From: Micropterus salmoides
Lineage: Eukaryota; Chordata; Actinopteri; Centrarchiformes; Centrarchidae
Length of the DNA: 64,000 nucleotides
Direction of reading: 5' to 3'
Assembly (NCBI RefSeq): GCF_014851395.1
Contig: NW_024040928.1
Location: 8,991,728 to 9,055,727, forward strand
Of the stretch, positions 38,101 to 49,890 are shown one piece after another. Numbering within the stretch: the stretch's first letter is position 1; each line of letters starts with the position of its first letter. Under the pieces are notes generated by a model. The model did no database searches and was not told the origin of the DNA. It was given only the letters and a program-made list of their open reading frames with translations. The position numbers and the translations under genes were made by a program.

Positions 38101-38661
38101 TGGCAAAAGTTGAGCCAGGTGAAACTTTTTTTTACCAGAAGGCCACATGTTTATTTTCCCCTGCCCTCTGCATTGGAACCCCCAGCTGTACTAACACAGG
38201 GGTGAATGAATGAAGTGAATGAAGGCGCTGCGTTTTTCATGCATAACTTATGCATATGAAACTCAAAAAACTTCACGACAAGGAGCAGACTTTCTCTTTT
38301 GTACATAACATTATGCAATGTTGATTAACGTTAGGTGACCATCAGTACATGGATACAAGCATAGGGTTAGCAATGTGTGCAGTTGAGAGTAGCAGTAGCG
38401 TAAACTGTGAAACAGGAACTCAGACGTTTAGATCAAATTATAATGTGAAGAACAGTAAACCAAACTTGTTTGGAGTATAAAGGTGAACTGTGTGAATGAA
38501 ATGTGTGGAGGCTTAAAATCCTGTAACTTCCATTTTAGTGGAACTTTAAGTAGTCACTACCAAACTTTCAGCACACTACACTTTGGTCTTTTAAGCTTTA
38601 CCCAAACATTTAGATATGAGACTATATGAGTTGGATCCATCCAAAGTTAAAAGTACACCCA
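35166..38661. other. Non-coding stretch, no gene seen
   Basis: Mostly unique sequence. A GAGA-rich, CpG-bearing segment at 36370-36600 (including GGCGCAGAAACGGCCC) could be a promoter or untranslated exon, but there is no splice or coding support. Imperfect CA-rich sequence lies at 37045-37135. The words CTCTGGAAAGTTATT repeat directly at 37925 and 37968. Confidence 0.35.
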
Positions 38662-38800
38662 CCATTTACATTTACATTTACTCATTTGGCAGACGCTTTT
38701 ATCCAAAGCGACTTACATTTGAGGAACAACATACAAGCATCAACAGAGCATCAAATACAGATCTACAACTGACAATACATACTAGTAAGAGCTCATAGTA
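38662..38800 (+). mobile_element. Dispersed fish repeat (GGCAGACGCTTTTATCC type)
   Basis: The segment TCATTTGGCAGACGCTTTTA, then 'tccaaagcgacttacatttg', is a repeat core I recognise as extremely common in teleost genomes. The following ~90 bp (acaacatacaagcatcaaca, ctagtaagagc) fits the same family. Ends and class are uncertain, and it has no coding capacity. Confidence 0.65.
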
Positions 38801-40129
38801 CATATCACATCAACCACCAACACATCTTAAGGCTTAATTAACACCCTGTATCTCATTTATTTAAATACACAAATAGTAAAAATGACAAGTCCTGGGGCTC
38901 TTAACCCCCTCACTTTGATATGTCAATGTTAGAAGTATTATACTTATATAGTATATACTTATATACTATAGTATATACTTTATATAGTATGTGTATATTA
39001 ATTTATGTACCTTTAAGCAACCTAGTCTTTGTCAACCTAAAAGTTAAAAAAAAAAACCACTTGGAGCAATGTCTTGTTTATGTCAGCAAGTCCTCAGAAT
39101 TTAGTTGGTTTTAGAAGTCAACATTTCTTTTCTGCTTTTCAAAGGTTATGAAAATTAACATGGGTCATGTGCAGTGTTTCGTCAGCAGGATGCTGCAGGC
39201 TGTGAGCTACTGTTTTCTTTGAGATGGAGAGATAGAGTGCTGTTTGCCAGTATGTCATGGCTTCTGACAACCTGCACACAAATAACTAAACCCAAGTTCC
39301 CGCCACATGGCTTTGTTGTCTATTATTTTTTGTGTTTTTACATGAAAAGCCATAACTCACTCAATAGAGAAGGCCTGCTGGTTTAAACCAACCCTCCACA
39401 ACGCTGTTTGGGTCAAGGAAAAACTAGCAGACTGCAAGACAAATTGCTCCTGGGGAATAATGAAAAAAAAACAAACTCCTGAACTTGAGTAATGGAGTTA
39501 CACAAAACAGAAATGTACAAAATCAGCGTCATCTTCAAACCAAGTCTCTTCCTCTTGTGTCTACTAATCTTTTTCTCTCGTCTGCCAATCTTGTCTCTGT
39601 TACACCCTACGTTCCCACTGAGTCATATTATTTCCATATTTATGTCAGTGGCAGTCCCTTGCTTTGATCTCCTGCCTTGTTCAGAGGCTGATCCTGTTAT
39701 GGCTTGTTCCTGTAAATACTTTGAAGTGCTCCAGGATTAGAAGATTGTGGACCCAATGAAAAAACAAACAGGTCTTTACACAGATTCATTTATAAGGTCC
39801 TTTAAAACACACAAAAAATCATTTGGTAACAGTAGATGGAAGTTTACTCTGTAATTGTTGGTAATTGCGAAGCCACTGTTTATGGGTTCTGACAGAGTAA
39901 GATTGCGAGTGACTGAATTGGGAGTGTGTTTCTGCCACACACAGCTTTTAGTCTTTGAAATTTGACAGCAGCTGGGGTTTGCACACTGTAACCATTTTTC
40001 TGCTGACCGTTTACTCGACATGGGTAAGGTTAGAAATGTAAGCGAACAGGATAACACTGAGCATGCACAAATGTCTGAGTTTGAAAATGACAAGGTGAGA
40101 CACATGAAGACACATTGTATATATGAGCA
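38801..40129. other. Non-coding stretch with AT-palindromic array
   Basis: At 38938-39000 there are imperfect tandem units of the type TATACTTATATAGTA, locally self-complementary. The rest is unique AT-rich sequence. Overlapping 60- to 109-codon frames around 39485-40105 occur on both strands and match nothing known. Confidence 0.5.
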
Positions 40130-41077
40130 AATAAGACTCAGAGTCTACAGCCTTGTTAGTGGCTAAGTGAGGCTGTACTTTGCCCCGGTGATTCCTTGAG
40201 ATCAATGCTAGTGTAAGCTTGCAAACATGCTCACAACGACAATGCTAACATGTTGATGTTTAACAAGTATAATATTTACTGTGTTCACCATCTTAGTTTA
40301 TTTCAAACAGCATGTCTACAGCGACAGTGCTTCTGGAAGCTAAATGCTAACACATCTTTGTTTAAAATGTTGGCTTGCTAACATTTGCTAAATAGCACTA
40401 AACATAAGGTACAGCTGGGGCTAATGGGAATGGGGATGTTATTTGTTTTTTCTTGTAGTTTTATTTAGCTAATAAACAATTAGAAAATAAAAACTTCAAC
40501 CTGATGGTGATGATCACCAAAAAAACACAGTAGCTAGGTTCCCATCCAAATGTAGTGCAAATTTCAACCGAATTTCGTGAAAATCAAAAGAAATATGAAT
40601 GCATGTTTCCATTCACTATGGTTAACTCAATTATTAGCATTTGGTTCATTGAGATAAACAGCTGGTTGCATTCATTTTCCATTTGAGTGCTATTAAACCA
40701 TTAAACCAACCTCACCAAAAGTCATCAGCATTCATCATCTGGGAATCTCTATGTAAAATGTTATGCCAACCTTTGTAGCACTGTATAGATAATGAGATAT
40801 TCCAGTGGATGAGTGAAAACTTTGACCTGCTGGTGGCACTAGAGGAAAAGTCAGGGGAACACCAATTAGGATTCATCCTCTGAAGACCGTGAATGTACAG
40901 CTCATGTATGTACACAATAGAATGGAAGTCTAAGTCTACTTAAAAAAAACCACTAATGTACGAAATGTCATCCAATACTTGTTAGATCGTTCGGTCCAAA
41001 CCAATGCAGAGGGACAACCAACTGACCAACTGACAGATTGACATGGCCATCCATAGAGCCACGCTACTATAAAAACC
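40130..41077 (+). mobile_element. Long dispersed fish repeat, ~0.95 kb
   Basis: Recognisable words in order are ACATGCTCACAACGACAATG, ATTTACTGTGTTCACCATCT, AACATTTGCTAAATAGCACT, AGTCAGGGGAACACCAATTA, ATTCATCCTCTGAAGACCGT and GACATGGCCATCCATAGAGC. I remember these as one of the most abundant repeats in percomorph genomes; its class is not known to me. It is interrupted by a 190-bp insertion (40523-40711). No reading frame is preserved. Confidence 0.7.
40523..40711. mobile_element. Nested insertion with 9-bp direct repeats
   Basis: A segment of about 190 bp with unrelated sequence (it includes CTAGGTTCCCATCCAA and AGATAAACAGCTGGTTGCAT) splits the host repeat. The word TCACCAAAA stands on both sides (40514-40522 and 40712-40720), as expected of a target-site duplication of 8-9 bp. 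If the insert is removed, the host text reads on through 'gatcaccaaaagtcatcagcattca', agreeing with the family as I remember it. I could not see long TIRs. An 8-bp TSD would suit a hAT-type element. Confidence 0.65.
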
Positions 41078-42520
41078 CACACAGACACATTCTCATGTTT
41101 ACAATGGGGGGTTGATCCTGAGAAATCTTTTACAATGTTCTGGCCAGTGATCTTGAGCAAGCGCGAGTGCTCTTCAGTATCATCCCTCTCAATCACCCAA
41201 TCCTCTAAAAGGAAAAAACAAAATTACGCCCAACTATGCTTTTCCACGCGATCCAGAGAACAAAGACACCCTGATCCTTTTAAGTGACAGAAAGGCAAAA
41301 ATAAAAACAGAGCTCCAACTAAAAGAGGAATGCGTGTTGGTGGCTGCTCCACATCCCCTTGTACTTGTCAAGATATGTAAAGCGTTTCTTCTCTTCCCCT
41401 TTTTATGAAAGGCTGTTAACTGTCGCACAAGTAGTGACCGCAGCTGTTTCGTGACATTTATTTTCTTGTCGTTTCTTCCATCGTTCTCTAATTGGCTTCT
41501 GTTTGTGTCCTCCTCTCATGTGGTCGCTCTGCGCTCAGCTTAAATGAATGTACACTGAGACCTCTTTGAGGAGGAAGAAAACTAGACTTGTACAAGTTTT
41601 TCAGTGGTGGTGGCATAAATGTTGTAGGTCACAGAAATTATTATCTTTAATTCTACGGCTCCGACTCTCTTGATTTTCGGTTGCTGCGTGTGGGTGACCT
41701 CATCCACTTCATTGCACATTTCATCGCATATTTCCTGTCCTTTTGCCACTTGGTCTGTGGTCTATCACACTTCATCGTGTGGTCTCCCTCTGACCAAATC
41801 ACCAAGCTGTGTAAATTGCATATTGGGACAGACAAAAGAGTAGGGTATCATTTTGACTACTGTGTGCTATGGCACAGTATTAAATGAATGAAGTATACTT
41901 AAGCGTAGTAAGATGGACGCACACACTGCCTGTTCAGTTTGCATGTTTAATCTCCCTCTGAAGTGCCTCCAGTGCTTTGATATTCTAGAGCGTGTCTTTT
42001 TACGTCATGACAGCCTGTCAAAATTGCTTTTTCTTTGCTGCTCTTTATCATAATCTTTGGGAACTGCCTCTCTTACTCCTGGATAACACTACAAAATCAG
42101 TCATCCCACACGCTTTATTTCTGCAGTTAAAGAACAATCTTTAAATCTTATTTACACTATTATTACCATAATAAACAGCACCTAAAACAAATATTCTTGA
42201 TGTTTTCTCAACTTATAAAATCAGTCAAAAAAAAAGCCAAGAAAACATCTTAATAGCCTTTATGCAGAAGCACACACTACACAGGCATTTACCACAACAG
42301 GCCACAGAAGCTAACCATTTTTTATAGTAGCTATGTGAATAAGCCAGATAAATGGATAATGCATAGCTCAGAAGTTGCGCATAGGAAGTGTAACCAGCAG
42401 ACCTTATTGTGTTCTTTGGACATGTGTGACTTTGCATTCCAACTCACTACCAAAGGCTTGTAAAGATAGTATAACGACAAACACAGACAGCAACCGGAAT
42501 AAAAACAAGCCTCCTTAAAG
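41078..42520. other. Non-coding stretch, no gene seen
   Basis: Includes a segment at 41680-41900 with opposed 60- to 68-codon frames and no known protein similarity. It reads like part of an old repeat but has no definable ends. Confidence 0.35.

Positions 42521-42544
<24 letters not shown>
42521..42544. repeat. (CA)12 microsatellite
   Basis: Perfect CA run followed by TATACACATTT. Confidence 0.96.
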
Positions 42545-42552
<8 letters not shown>

Positions 42553-42821
42553 TTTACTGGAAGAGTGACAGAGCATTGCAATGAGAGAAAAACAAGTGGG
42601 CAAAACCACTTGGGGAAAAAAAACACCCTATATTATCAGGGGTGGAGATCTGCCACAAGCACATTCCTGATTCAATACTCACTTCAACCCAAGCTATTTC
42701 AATATTGGTAAATACTGTAGTGTACGCACAGGCTGGGGAGCGCGCTGCACCCAGCAGACATAACACCTCACGGGCGAGACATAATACTGCGGCTGTAGTG
42801 TTCAGCAGGAGCCAATAATAA

Positions 42822-42851
42822 AATCAATCAATCTATCTATCTATCTATCTA
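42822..42851. repeat. (ATCA)n(ATCT)n tetranucleotide microsatellite
   Basis: Two ATCA units pass into five ATCT units. It lies about 90 bp upstream of a TTAA-bounded MITE. Confidence 0.93.
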
Positions 42852-42941
42852 GTGTAGTGATTTTATGCAGAGTATCACTATAAGAAAACTGAACCATACA
42901 AGTCAGTTTGACGTCAGAGTTTGTGGCTGTCTTTTGGTAAC

Positions 42942-43361
42942 TTAAAGAAATAATTCTACCTTTTTTGATTTTTCCCTTTCTTGCCAAGACTGAATATAAG
43001 GCTACAGCCAGCAGCCGATTAGCCTAACTTAGCATTGGAAGTAACTGCTCCAGACCACACTAAACATAACCCTCTGAAAAACCACAACAGATCACTTTTA
43101 CAATTTTTTGTACGGATTCAACAAATGAGAAATAATGTGCTAGTTAGTGCACTTCATAGGTGCTAGTACGTGGATTTGTTAACTGATGGCTACAGCTGTT
43201 CCATTTCGGTTTCCAGTTTTTATGCTAAGCTAAGCAAATCACCTGCTAGCTGTACTTTAATATTTAACACACAGATCTGAGAGTGGTTTCAATTTTGTCA
43301 TCTAACTTTTGACAAGAAAGCAAATAAGTGTCTTTTGCAAAAAAGCTAACTGCTGCTTTAA
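42942..43361. mobile_element. TTAA-bounded MITE, 420 bp
   Basis: The left end reads TTAAAGAAATAATTCTACC and the right end, on the opposite strand, TTAAAGCAGCAGTTAGC. Both are followed by T-rich sequence and then a CTTTCTTGCCAAGA / CTTTCTTGTCAAAA pair, so the TIR continues inward with decay. Internal words (aaggctacagccagcagccg, tatgctaagctaagcaaatc) match a repeat I remember as ubiquitous in percomorph genomes. There is no coding capacity. TTAA at both edges suggests a piggyBac-like or other TTAA-specific transposase in trans. Confidence 0.78.
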
Positions 43362-43823
43362 TGTATTATTAAGATCTTGACCTGATAACCTGCAGAACCT
43401 CGGCATACAAATAAAGTCTAATTAAAGTGGAAACAGGTGGGTCAGGTAGTTCCTATGAACTCAGGATGAGAGCAGCAAAACATTATGTAGAACCTATGAG
43501 GTGTGTGTCTAAGCATTGTGTAGTTGCAATCCTCCTGAAGCAATACAAGCAGCAATTTTGTCAGGCCAAAATCGGAGCTGAATACAGTGCGAGAGAAAGC
43601 AGTAGGAGGCAAGAGATAGTGAGTGAACAGACAGGACAGAAGAGGCAGGGAAAAAAAGAGCAAGAGCCCGAGACGCTGAGGGGGTGAGAGGTCACAACCC
43701 TGACACGTGTAGCTAGTTGAACCTTTAACTTGTAGCGGAGGTCACTGCCGGGAGGCTTGGAAGGGAAGCGCTTTATTGTTCTGGGTTACGAGCTCCTCGC
43801 CAGCGCTGTTAGGAGCTCCTAAA

Positions 43824-43824
<1 letters not shown>
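43362..43824. other. Spacer, no gene seen
   Basis: Unique sequence. The 86-codon frame at 43427-43687 overlaps a purine-rich stretch and has no recognisable relative. Confidence 0.4.

Positions 43825-43865
<41 letters not shown>
43825..43865. repeat. (CA)20 microsatellite
   Basis: Perfect CA run of 41 bases. Confidence 0.97.
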
Positions 43866-43869
<4 letters not shown>

Positions 43870-44203
43870 GGTCATTTGGGGCTGCCTGAGCCAGATACTG
43901 CCTGGTCTGAGCAGATTTTTCCCCTGGTAAAGTCTTTATCCTCGACGCCTCACCAGTCTATTCCTAGAGGCTGCTGAAATGGAAAAGAAGAGGTGGGTTT
44001 TATTTCGGACTATTTTATGATATGAACTAATGTATATGAAAAGACATCACCTCATAAACCAATAGAGTTCCCTCGCTCATGCACCTACTTAATGCCCCAT
44101 GCAGGATATTTCACATGAAACATGAGAGCTGCTAAATGCATTCAGATAATGACATGAGCTGTAGTGGTGAATACGGACTGCTAGTTTGTGTGATTACATT
44201 ACT

Positions 44204-44401
44204 AGAGCAGAAACGATTAGTCCAATAATTGATTAGTCGATTAACAGAAAATGTGAGAATTTGGAGCTTGTCGTTGTTATATACAGTATTTATATGAAAA
44301 TAAATTTTAATATATTAAGGTTTAGGGCTGCTGTAGCACAAAACAAGCAATTTTAATTAATAATAGTAGGAATAGTGAAAATAATCATTATTTGCAGCCC
44401 T
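44204..44401 (-). mobile_element. GATTAGTCGATTA-type dispersed repeat
   Basis: The right end, read on the opposite strand, starts AGGGCTGCAAATAATGATTA and the left end reads AGAGCAGAAACGATTAG, so the ends are weakly inverted-complementary. The interior has TTGATTAGTCGATTAACAG. This is the same family as the head at 28626, in the opposite orientation. I recall it as a very common fish repeat, possibly a MITE. It is degenerate and non-coding. Confidence 0.6.
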
Positions 44402-44448
44402 CGCAGTATATATTATTCATTGAAATAATTATATTTTCAGTATTATAA

Positions 44449-44914
44449 AGTATTTTTACTTAGGTACTGTACACAGGTACAGTTCTGAGGTACTTGTACT
44501 TTACTTGATTTTATGCTACTTTATATTTCTATGTACCTAATTTATTAGCTACAGCTAAAGTTAACAGTTACTTTTCAAAGAGAACAAGTTCTTTTACATT
44601 AAAATCATGAGCTTAGATCATGAGTTATGAGCTTAGAAAATACAATGCGTTAATGCAGTTCAAAATACTGTCTGTCTATAAATACTGTAGCAATGTCATG
44701 AGCTCCACAACAACCTGTTACAACAGAAAACGGTGACTTGTTCACTGATTCATCAGTATTAATAATCTAATATACAGTATAATAATATATCATTGAGTGC
44801 AATTTCTTTTTGCAAAATAAGCACTTTTGATAGTTTAAATACAATTAGCTGATAATGCGTCTGTACTTTTAAGCAGGACTTTTACATGTAATGGAGTGAT
44901 ATTCTTCCACCGCT
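44449..44914 (-). mobile_element. Dispersed fish repeat family, copy B
   Basis: Reverse-orientation copy of the family at 17904 and 46435. Diagnostic words are CTGAGGTACTTGTACTTTAC and TTGATTTTATGCTACTTTAT at the left and AGCAGGACTTTTACATGTAA with CTTCCACCGCT at the right. The centre is rearranged and includes a short local duplication around ATCATGAGCTTAG (44607-44637). Confidence 0.65.
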
Positions 44915-46434
44915 GCATTATTATTATTTTTTTACATACAAATGCCTTTTTTTTTTTACACGTTTTACATTAAAAATGAATAGAAAATATATATATCAAA
45001 AGATGAACAGAAAAACATGTAAGATTGCTATTATAGAAATGTATTTCATTTGGTTAATATTGAATTGTACTTCAAAGCAACGTACTTGAACAAACATCAC
45101 AAGGCGTGTGCTTTTCAAGCGATGTCTGTCTAATTCGAACCTTTAAAACCAGATTCAAATCTAATTTGACTATAATCTGGGCCTGAACAGTAGGTGTTCC
45201 TCATTGATTTATTGTAAACTCTGGTAAGTATCAGTGTGAGAGGTAGCAGAGAGGAGTGTGATGATGATAACCTCAATGAATTCTCCTCTCTCCACCCTCC
45301 TCCACAGTTTATTAGTTTAGGCCAGAGGCCACTTGTAGCCTTGCAGAGTGGACGGTAATTGTGTGCGTGCTCCTTAAGCACCGACCGCAGCAATAATAGA
45401 CTGAATTATACAATAAATTCCCTCCAGATGTGCTCCCTCCACTCCCACCCACCCACTTCAATTTGACAGTTCGCACACCCACAATCTGTGCGAGGAGGCC
45501 TCCATCCGCACACACACACACGTACGTGCACTCACTCACCCATATACACGCTTACAAATGTACATACACACGTGTGGTGGCTTAGTTGCAGTGTTTGCAT
45601 TGTCAGATTGTTTCCATACTGGTGTTAGCTTGCTGCGTTTCCTCACTGCTGGTGTAATTACAGGCCGTATTAGCTGATAGTGTTTTGCTAACCTCCTAAT
45701 AGATGTCCTCCTGCCTTGGAAACCTCACAGAGACTCCATTCAATAATAAGCAGCCTTTCTAATACCCAGCACTACTAGACATCCACATACAGTACACACA
45801 CACAGGCTGATGTTTAGAAGTAATCACATACGCATGTCTGCTCAAAAACAAAAAGATGCCCAGTTTACATTTAAATGTTGTGGAGTTTTCTATACATTTT
45901 TTATTAGCATGGTAAATGTAGAGACAATGTAGTGAAAGTACACCCTGAATAAAAACACAAAGCCACCCTGCATGGGTATCTACACATCTATTTCTGACCT
46001 AGGAGGCAGGAGAAGAGGGAGGATAAGGGCAAGAGGAAGAAAGAGGAGGCAAAGAGTGGTCAGATAATTATTATGTACACTGCTGCTGAAATGTGAGTCC
46101 GTTTTCTGGGGGGGTATTTCTTCCAAAATGTTTTCGTTCCAGATTTTTGTGTACTTCAGCCTACCGTCATAGAAACTGGGTTTCATATTTTCTTATGGCT
46201 AAATATTGGCTAGCTCTCAGCTAGCTTTGTGCTGATGCAGGAGGATGGCGAGAGAGTGGACCACCACTTAGATTGGCTGCTACACTCTCCATCTCCAAGC
46301 TTTGTTGGTCTGCTGCTGTACAGATCTCAGCATCAGCCTGCACAGTGCCACCCAGTGTTCAACCTTGGGGCTTTATTACAGCAAGAAGAAAATGGATGAA
46401 TGAGTAAACAATGGATGGATTATAGTATTATTCA
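44915..46434. other. Non-coding stretch, no gene seen
   Basis: Begins with T-runs and AT-rich sequence (44930-45000), then holds CA-rich imperfect sequence at 45505-45570 and CpG-poor unique sequence. Overlapping frames at 45130-45539 match no protein I know. Confidence 0.4.
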
Positions 46435-46821
46435 GCGGTGGAAAAAGTGATCTTACCATATACTTAAAGTTAAAGTAGCAATATCACACTATAGAATCAA
46501 AGTAAAAACCCTGCAAGTAGTATAAGCAAAAATAAATGATCCAAAAGTAAATGTTAATTATATAGAATGGTCCATGTGAGTAATTTAGATTAGATCATCA
46601 TAGGTAGTGCAATGCATAGTTTATAAACTTATTATATGTTTTGTATGTAGAGCAATAACTAACTGGTAACTATAGCTGTTAAATGTAGTGGGGTAAAAAA
46701 TACAATATTTTCCCCTGAAATGTAGTAGTAGTAGTGAGTAGAAGTAGCAGAAAATGGGCATACTCCAATAAAGTACAGGCACCCCAAAATTGTTCTGAAG
46801 TACATTACTTCAGTAAATGCA
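46435..46821 (+). mobile_element. Dispersed fish repeat family, copy C
   Basis: Begins AGCGGTGGAAAAAGTGATCT and includes TTAAAGTTAAAGTAGCAATA, TTATATGTTTTGTATGTAGA and CCCCTGAAATGTAGTAGTAG. It ends near TACATTACTTCAGTAAATGC. Same orientation as copy A, opposite to copy B. The GTAGTA run at 46722-46737 is a small local microsatellite within it. Confidence 0.7.
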
Positions 46822-48798
46822 CAAATCTGTTGTATAGGCAATTTATCAAAGTCACATTTTGCTGTTTTTCAAAGGTGAGAGAGACAGAAGAGGCTGGTAA
46901 AGAAAGGGGAATGATATTCAGTAAAGGTCCCCTATATTAATTGAACAAATATAAATGATGTGAAATAATATTAACAAACAACTGTAACAACAGGGTCACC
47001 CTACCACAGAAATTCAAAACTCCACTTCACTCCCATATTAATTTAGGAGTTTAAGACTTAATAGTTTTGTGACGCTATTAAATACATAACATCATGTTTG
47101 TTTACGTCAGTCGTATAAGAGGAGCAAAATGTATAAAGTTGGATCAGCTAATAAAATGTGGCTTTCTCATCTACACTGTCACATGGTGATATTGTGTTTG
47201 CCAGGTGAGAGGCTGGCCGGACTAATCAGTAAAGGCAGAGTAATTAGCCTGCAGACATGTTCCAGAGCACAACTCCCTGGTGCTTTGCTCAACCTGCTAT
47301 CCCAGGTGGCTTTAATGCCTGAATGCCCCTTTTACCTGCTCTAAACTACATGGCCAGAAAAAAAAGAGAGAAAAAAAGAATAATTTTTAAAAAAACACGT
47401 CATAACAGGAAACAGGAACAGGAAAGAGGCTTGGCGGACTCTGCCAGAGGCCAGGTGCAGAGTTTGGCTTGACTCCCCCCCTCTGCTCTCTGGCTTGTGC
47501 AGGCAGGAGGGTGGCTGCTGGTAGCGGAGGCCTTTTCATCGCCAAGCTTCTTTATCAAACCCCTGGGTCTAGTTTGTTCTCCTGTTGCTGTTGCGTGGTG
47601 GGTTGCCGTTGTAAATTAGACTGCAGGAGAGGTGGGGAGCTCCCTGGTGGATCTCTGCCTAACGACTGCTCACACAGAAAGTCAAGTGAAATATCAGCAA
47701 CACCGTTCATTTTTTTAATTACAAGAAGCCAGCTCATAAAAGCAGCCTCGTGAGCCAGGGTGGTACGGTTTCCTCTTCTTGTGCTTTTCTCCACATCTTG
47801 CCTCCCTTGCTATTCGCTGTATGTGTTTCCCAAGTTGGATTGCTCGAGGATCTTTAATCACCACGGTGAGCGAAAAAGATGGTTGGTGTAACAGCTATTT
47901 AATTTTTTTTTTTTTTACCCATCAGAGGAGGCCCATTCACTAATGACTCCTTGCAAGATAGATCTCCTTCATCCTTTCCGAGGTTACTCTTGGAAATTTA
48001 CTGCTCAAGTTCACTGTCTGTACAGCGAAGGGAACAAATTAATTTACAGTCATGCTGACCAGTTTAGAACATGATGACGTATGGGGGAAAGAATTACTTT
48101 TAGCTTGCCCCTAAAAGCTGCACTGTAAAACAGTGTGAAAGAGATGAAATCAGATCCTAAAACTGCGAATTCTAAAATTGCCGGCATCTATAGCTCAGAC
48201 ATTCATTGAGAATATTAACTCTACACCATATGCACAATTAATTATTTGTTAAAGGCTGTTGTTTTTGTTTATTTTTGTTTGAGTGGTTGTCAGCTAAGTT
48301 CGTCATTCGGAGCCCTTGTGGCCTCCTGGGTGGCCGTGGCTCATGCCAAAGATGCCTCCGCCATGTTTAATCTTTGACATTTATTTGTTTGCTTTGTGAA
48401 TGAATATGCAAGCTGGAAAGACCTATTAGTTCTAGTGAATCCTCATTACAGGGGGCCGTTCATCCTGCTAGACTGTGGTTGGTCAGGCAGCCGCTCCTCC
48501 AGACCAATGTCCAGACACCGCCTGGCAACCTCTTGCAACCTTTAGCCCATGTCCATTCAATTCTCACTGCCAACCAGTGTCCACATACTCTCTGGCAGCC
48601 GTCAGCACACCTATGCACATGCTGGCATTACAGCAGCAAGGAGCCTTGAATTAGTTTATATCAACATTTTGGAAATCCAAAATCTGAAACTTTCAATGAA
48701 CCACCTAAATAGGGTGATTTTAAATATTGACCGTTTTATGTGCACATTTGTTGTTGTCTCTCATAACAGTTCCAGTGGCTATGTGTTTGTGTACGCAT
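46822..48798. other. Largely unique stretch, no gene seen
   Basis: No exon recognised. The block 48330-48480 (ATGTTTAATCTTTGACATTT, GTGAATGAATATGCAAGC) has regulatory-like texture but no proof. A T-run is at about 47903-47916. Confidence 0.4.
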
Positions 48799-48839
48799 GC
48801 GTGTATGCGTGTATGCGTGTATGTGTGTGTGTGTGTGTG
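48799..48839. repeat. (GTGTATGC)n then (TG)9 compound microsatellite
   Basis: Three or so GTGTATGC octamers pass into a perfect TG run at 48822-48839. Frames across it are Cys-Val-rich artefacts. Confidence 0.9.
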
Positions 48840-49559
48840 CATGCTTTATTCGTTCCTCCTCTGTAGCATCCACCAGGCCTCTAAGAGCTGGGCTCACCTC
48901 ATCTGGTAGCCATTACCTGCACACATGCTCCTGTCTGAAGGTTGATCTGCCGGGTTAAACAAATCCAGGCAGCACAGCGCGGCCCGCCAGGAATCAGCTC
49001 CATACATCAGCTGTGCAACAGCCAACATGACAGGGTTAGAGCTGGCTACCGTTAGCCGCGTACTATCACTGATCTTCCAAACGCCAAATACGCTCAAAAA
49101 CGACAAACTCACTTTGGTTCAGGTGCTGGACGTTGCGATCAAATACAGCAAGATATGTGGCTTCTGCTGAAGGTTTTGGAGGAGGGTAAAAGCTGCTAAG
49201 TTTCCCTCTGGAAAGATGTGACACGAATCATTTCTCATGTATGAAGTTCCAAACTAAACAGTAAAACGCATACAGTCTCAGTATTGGATGTGGAATCAGG
49301 TAATTATCTACTGCAATATGCTTTATACAGCATTTTGGTGTGAGACGAAGCATGAGCGCGTAACTGTCTCTCAGCGGGGATGGCACGGAATTGACAATTT
49401 GACCAAGTTTGAGGAGTCTGATTCAATTCCGTTACCAATCAAAAGCGCGTGAGATTCCATTTATGTTTATTACATTTCCTGTTTCTCACTTCATCACGTC
49501 GAAATTGAAACTGACAGGGTAATTATCATTTCATCCTAAATTGATCCCAATCCATGTGG

Positions 49560-49890
49560 GCTGGCTCCAAACAGAGACACGAGAGGGGGAAAAGAGAGAT
49601 GGAGGAGGAGAAAAAAAGAAGCGTTTTGGGAGCATTTGGCGATGGTTCAGTCATCTGTAAGACGTATCGCTTGAAGGGTGGGGAGAGATGGAGGGAGAGA
49701 AGCAGGGAGGGAGAAAAAGGAAGGGGAGACGTTTGGAGATTGCGTTGCGGGTGTTCCCTTGATGTCCCCCTGACAGGAACCAGATTGGGAGCCGCGCGGC
49801 GTCGGCGCTTTGGCTTTTTATTCGTCTGGCTCCGCCGGGTTTTTCCTGGCCTGAGCAGGCCCGGTTCTGAGACGCTGTGGCCCACTCGTG
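49560..49890. promoter_or_regulatory. Purine tract plus CpG cluster, candidate promoter
   Basis: A purine-rich tract (49568-49735) is followed by a compact CpG cluster at 49735-49890, including GGGAGCCGCGCGGCGTCGGC and CTCCGCCGGG, in an otherwise CpG-poor region. An ATTGG (inverted CCAAT) word lies at about 49784-49788. Frames of 119 and 154 codons overlap here on opposite strands and are low-complexity. If it is a promoter, I cannot tell the direction. No splice-supported exon is visible. Confidence 0.25.

Noticed and set aside
41653..41887. Opposed 60- and 68-codon frames
   Set aside because: Short frames on both strands with no known relative and no splice signals.
46381..46432. GGATGAATGAG / GGATGGAT words as a second retroposon tail
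   Set aside because: The upstream sequence lacks the conserved retroposon body, so the short GATG words are probably simple sequence.
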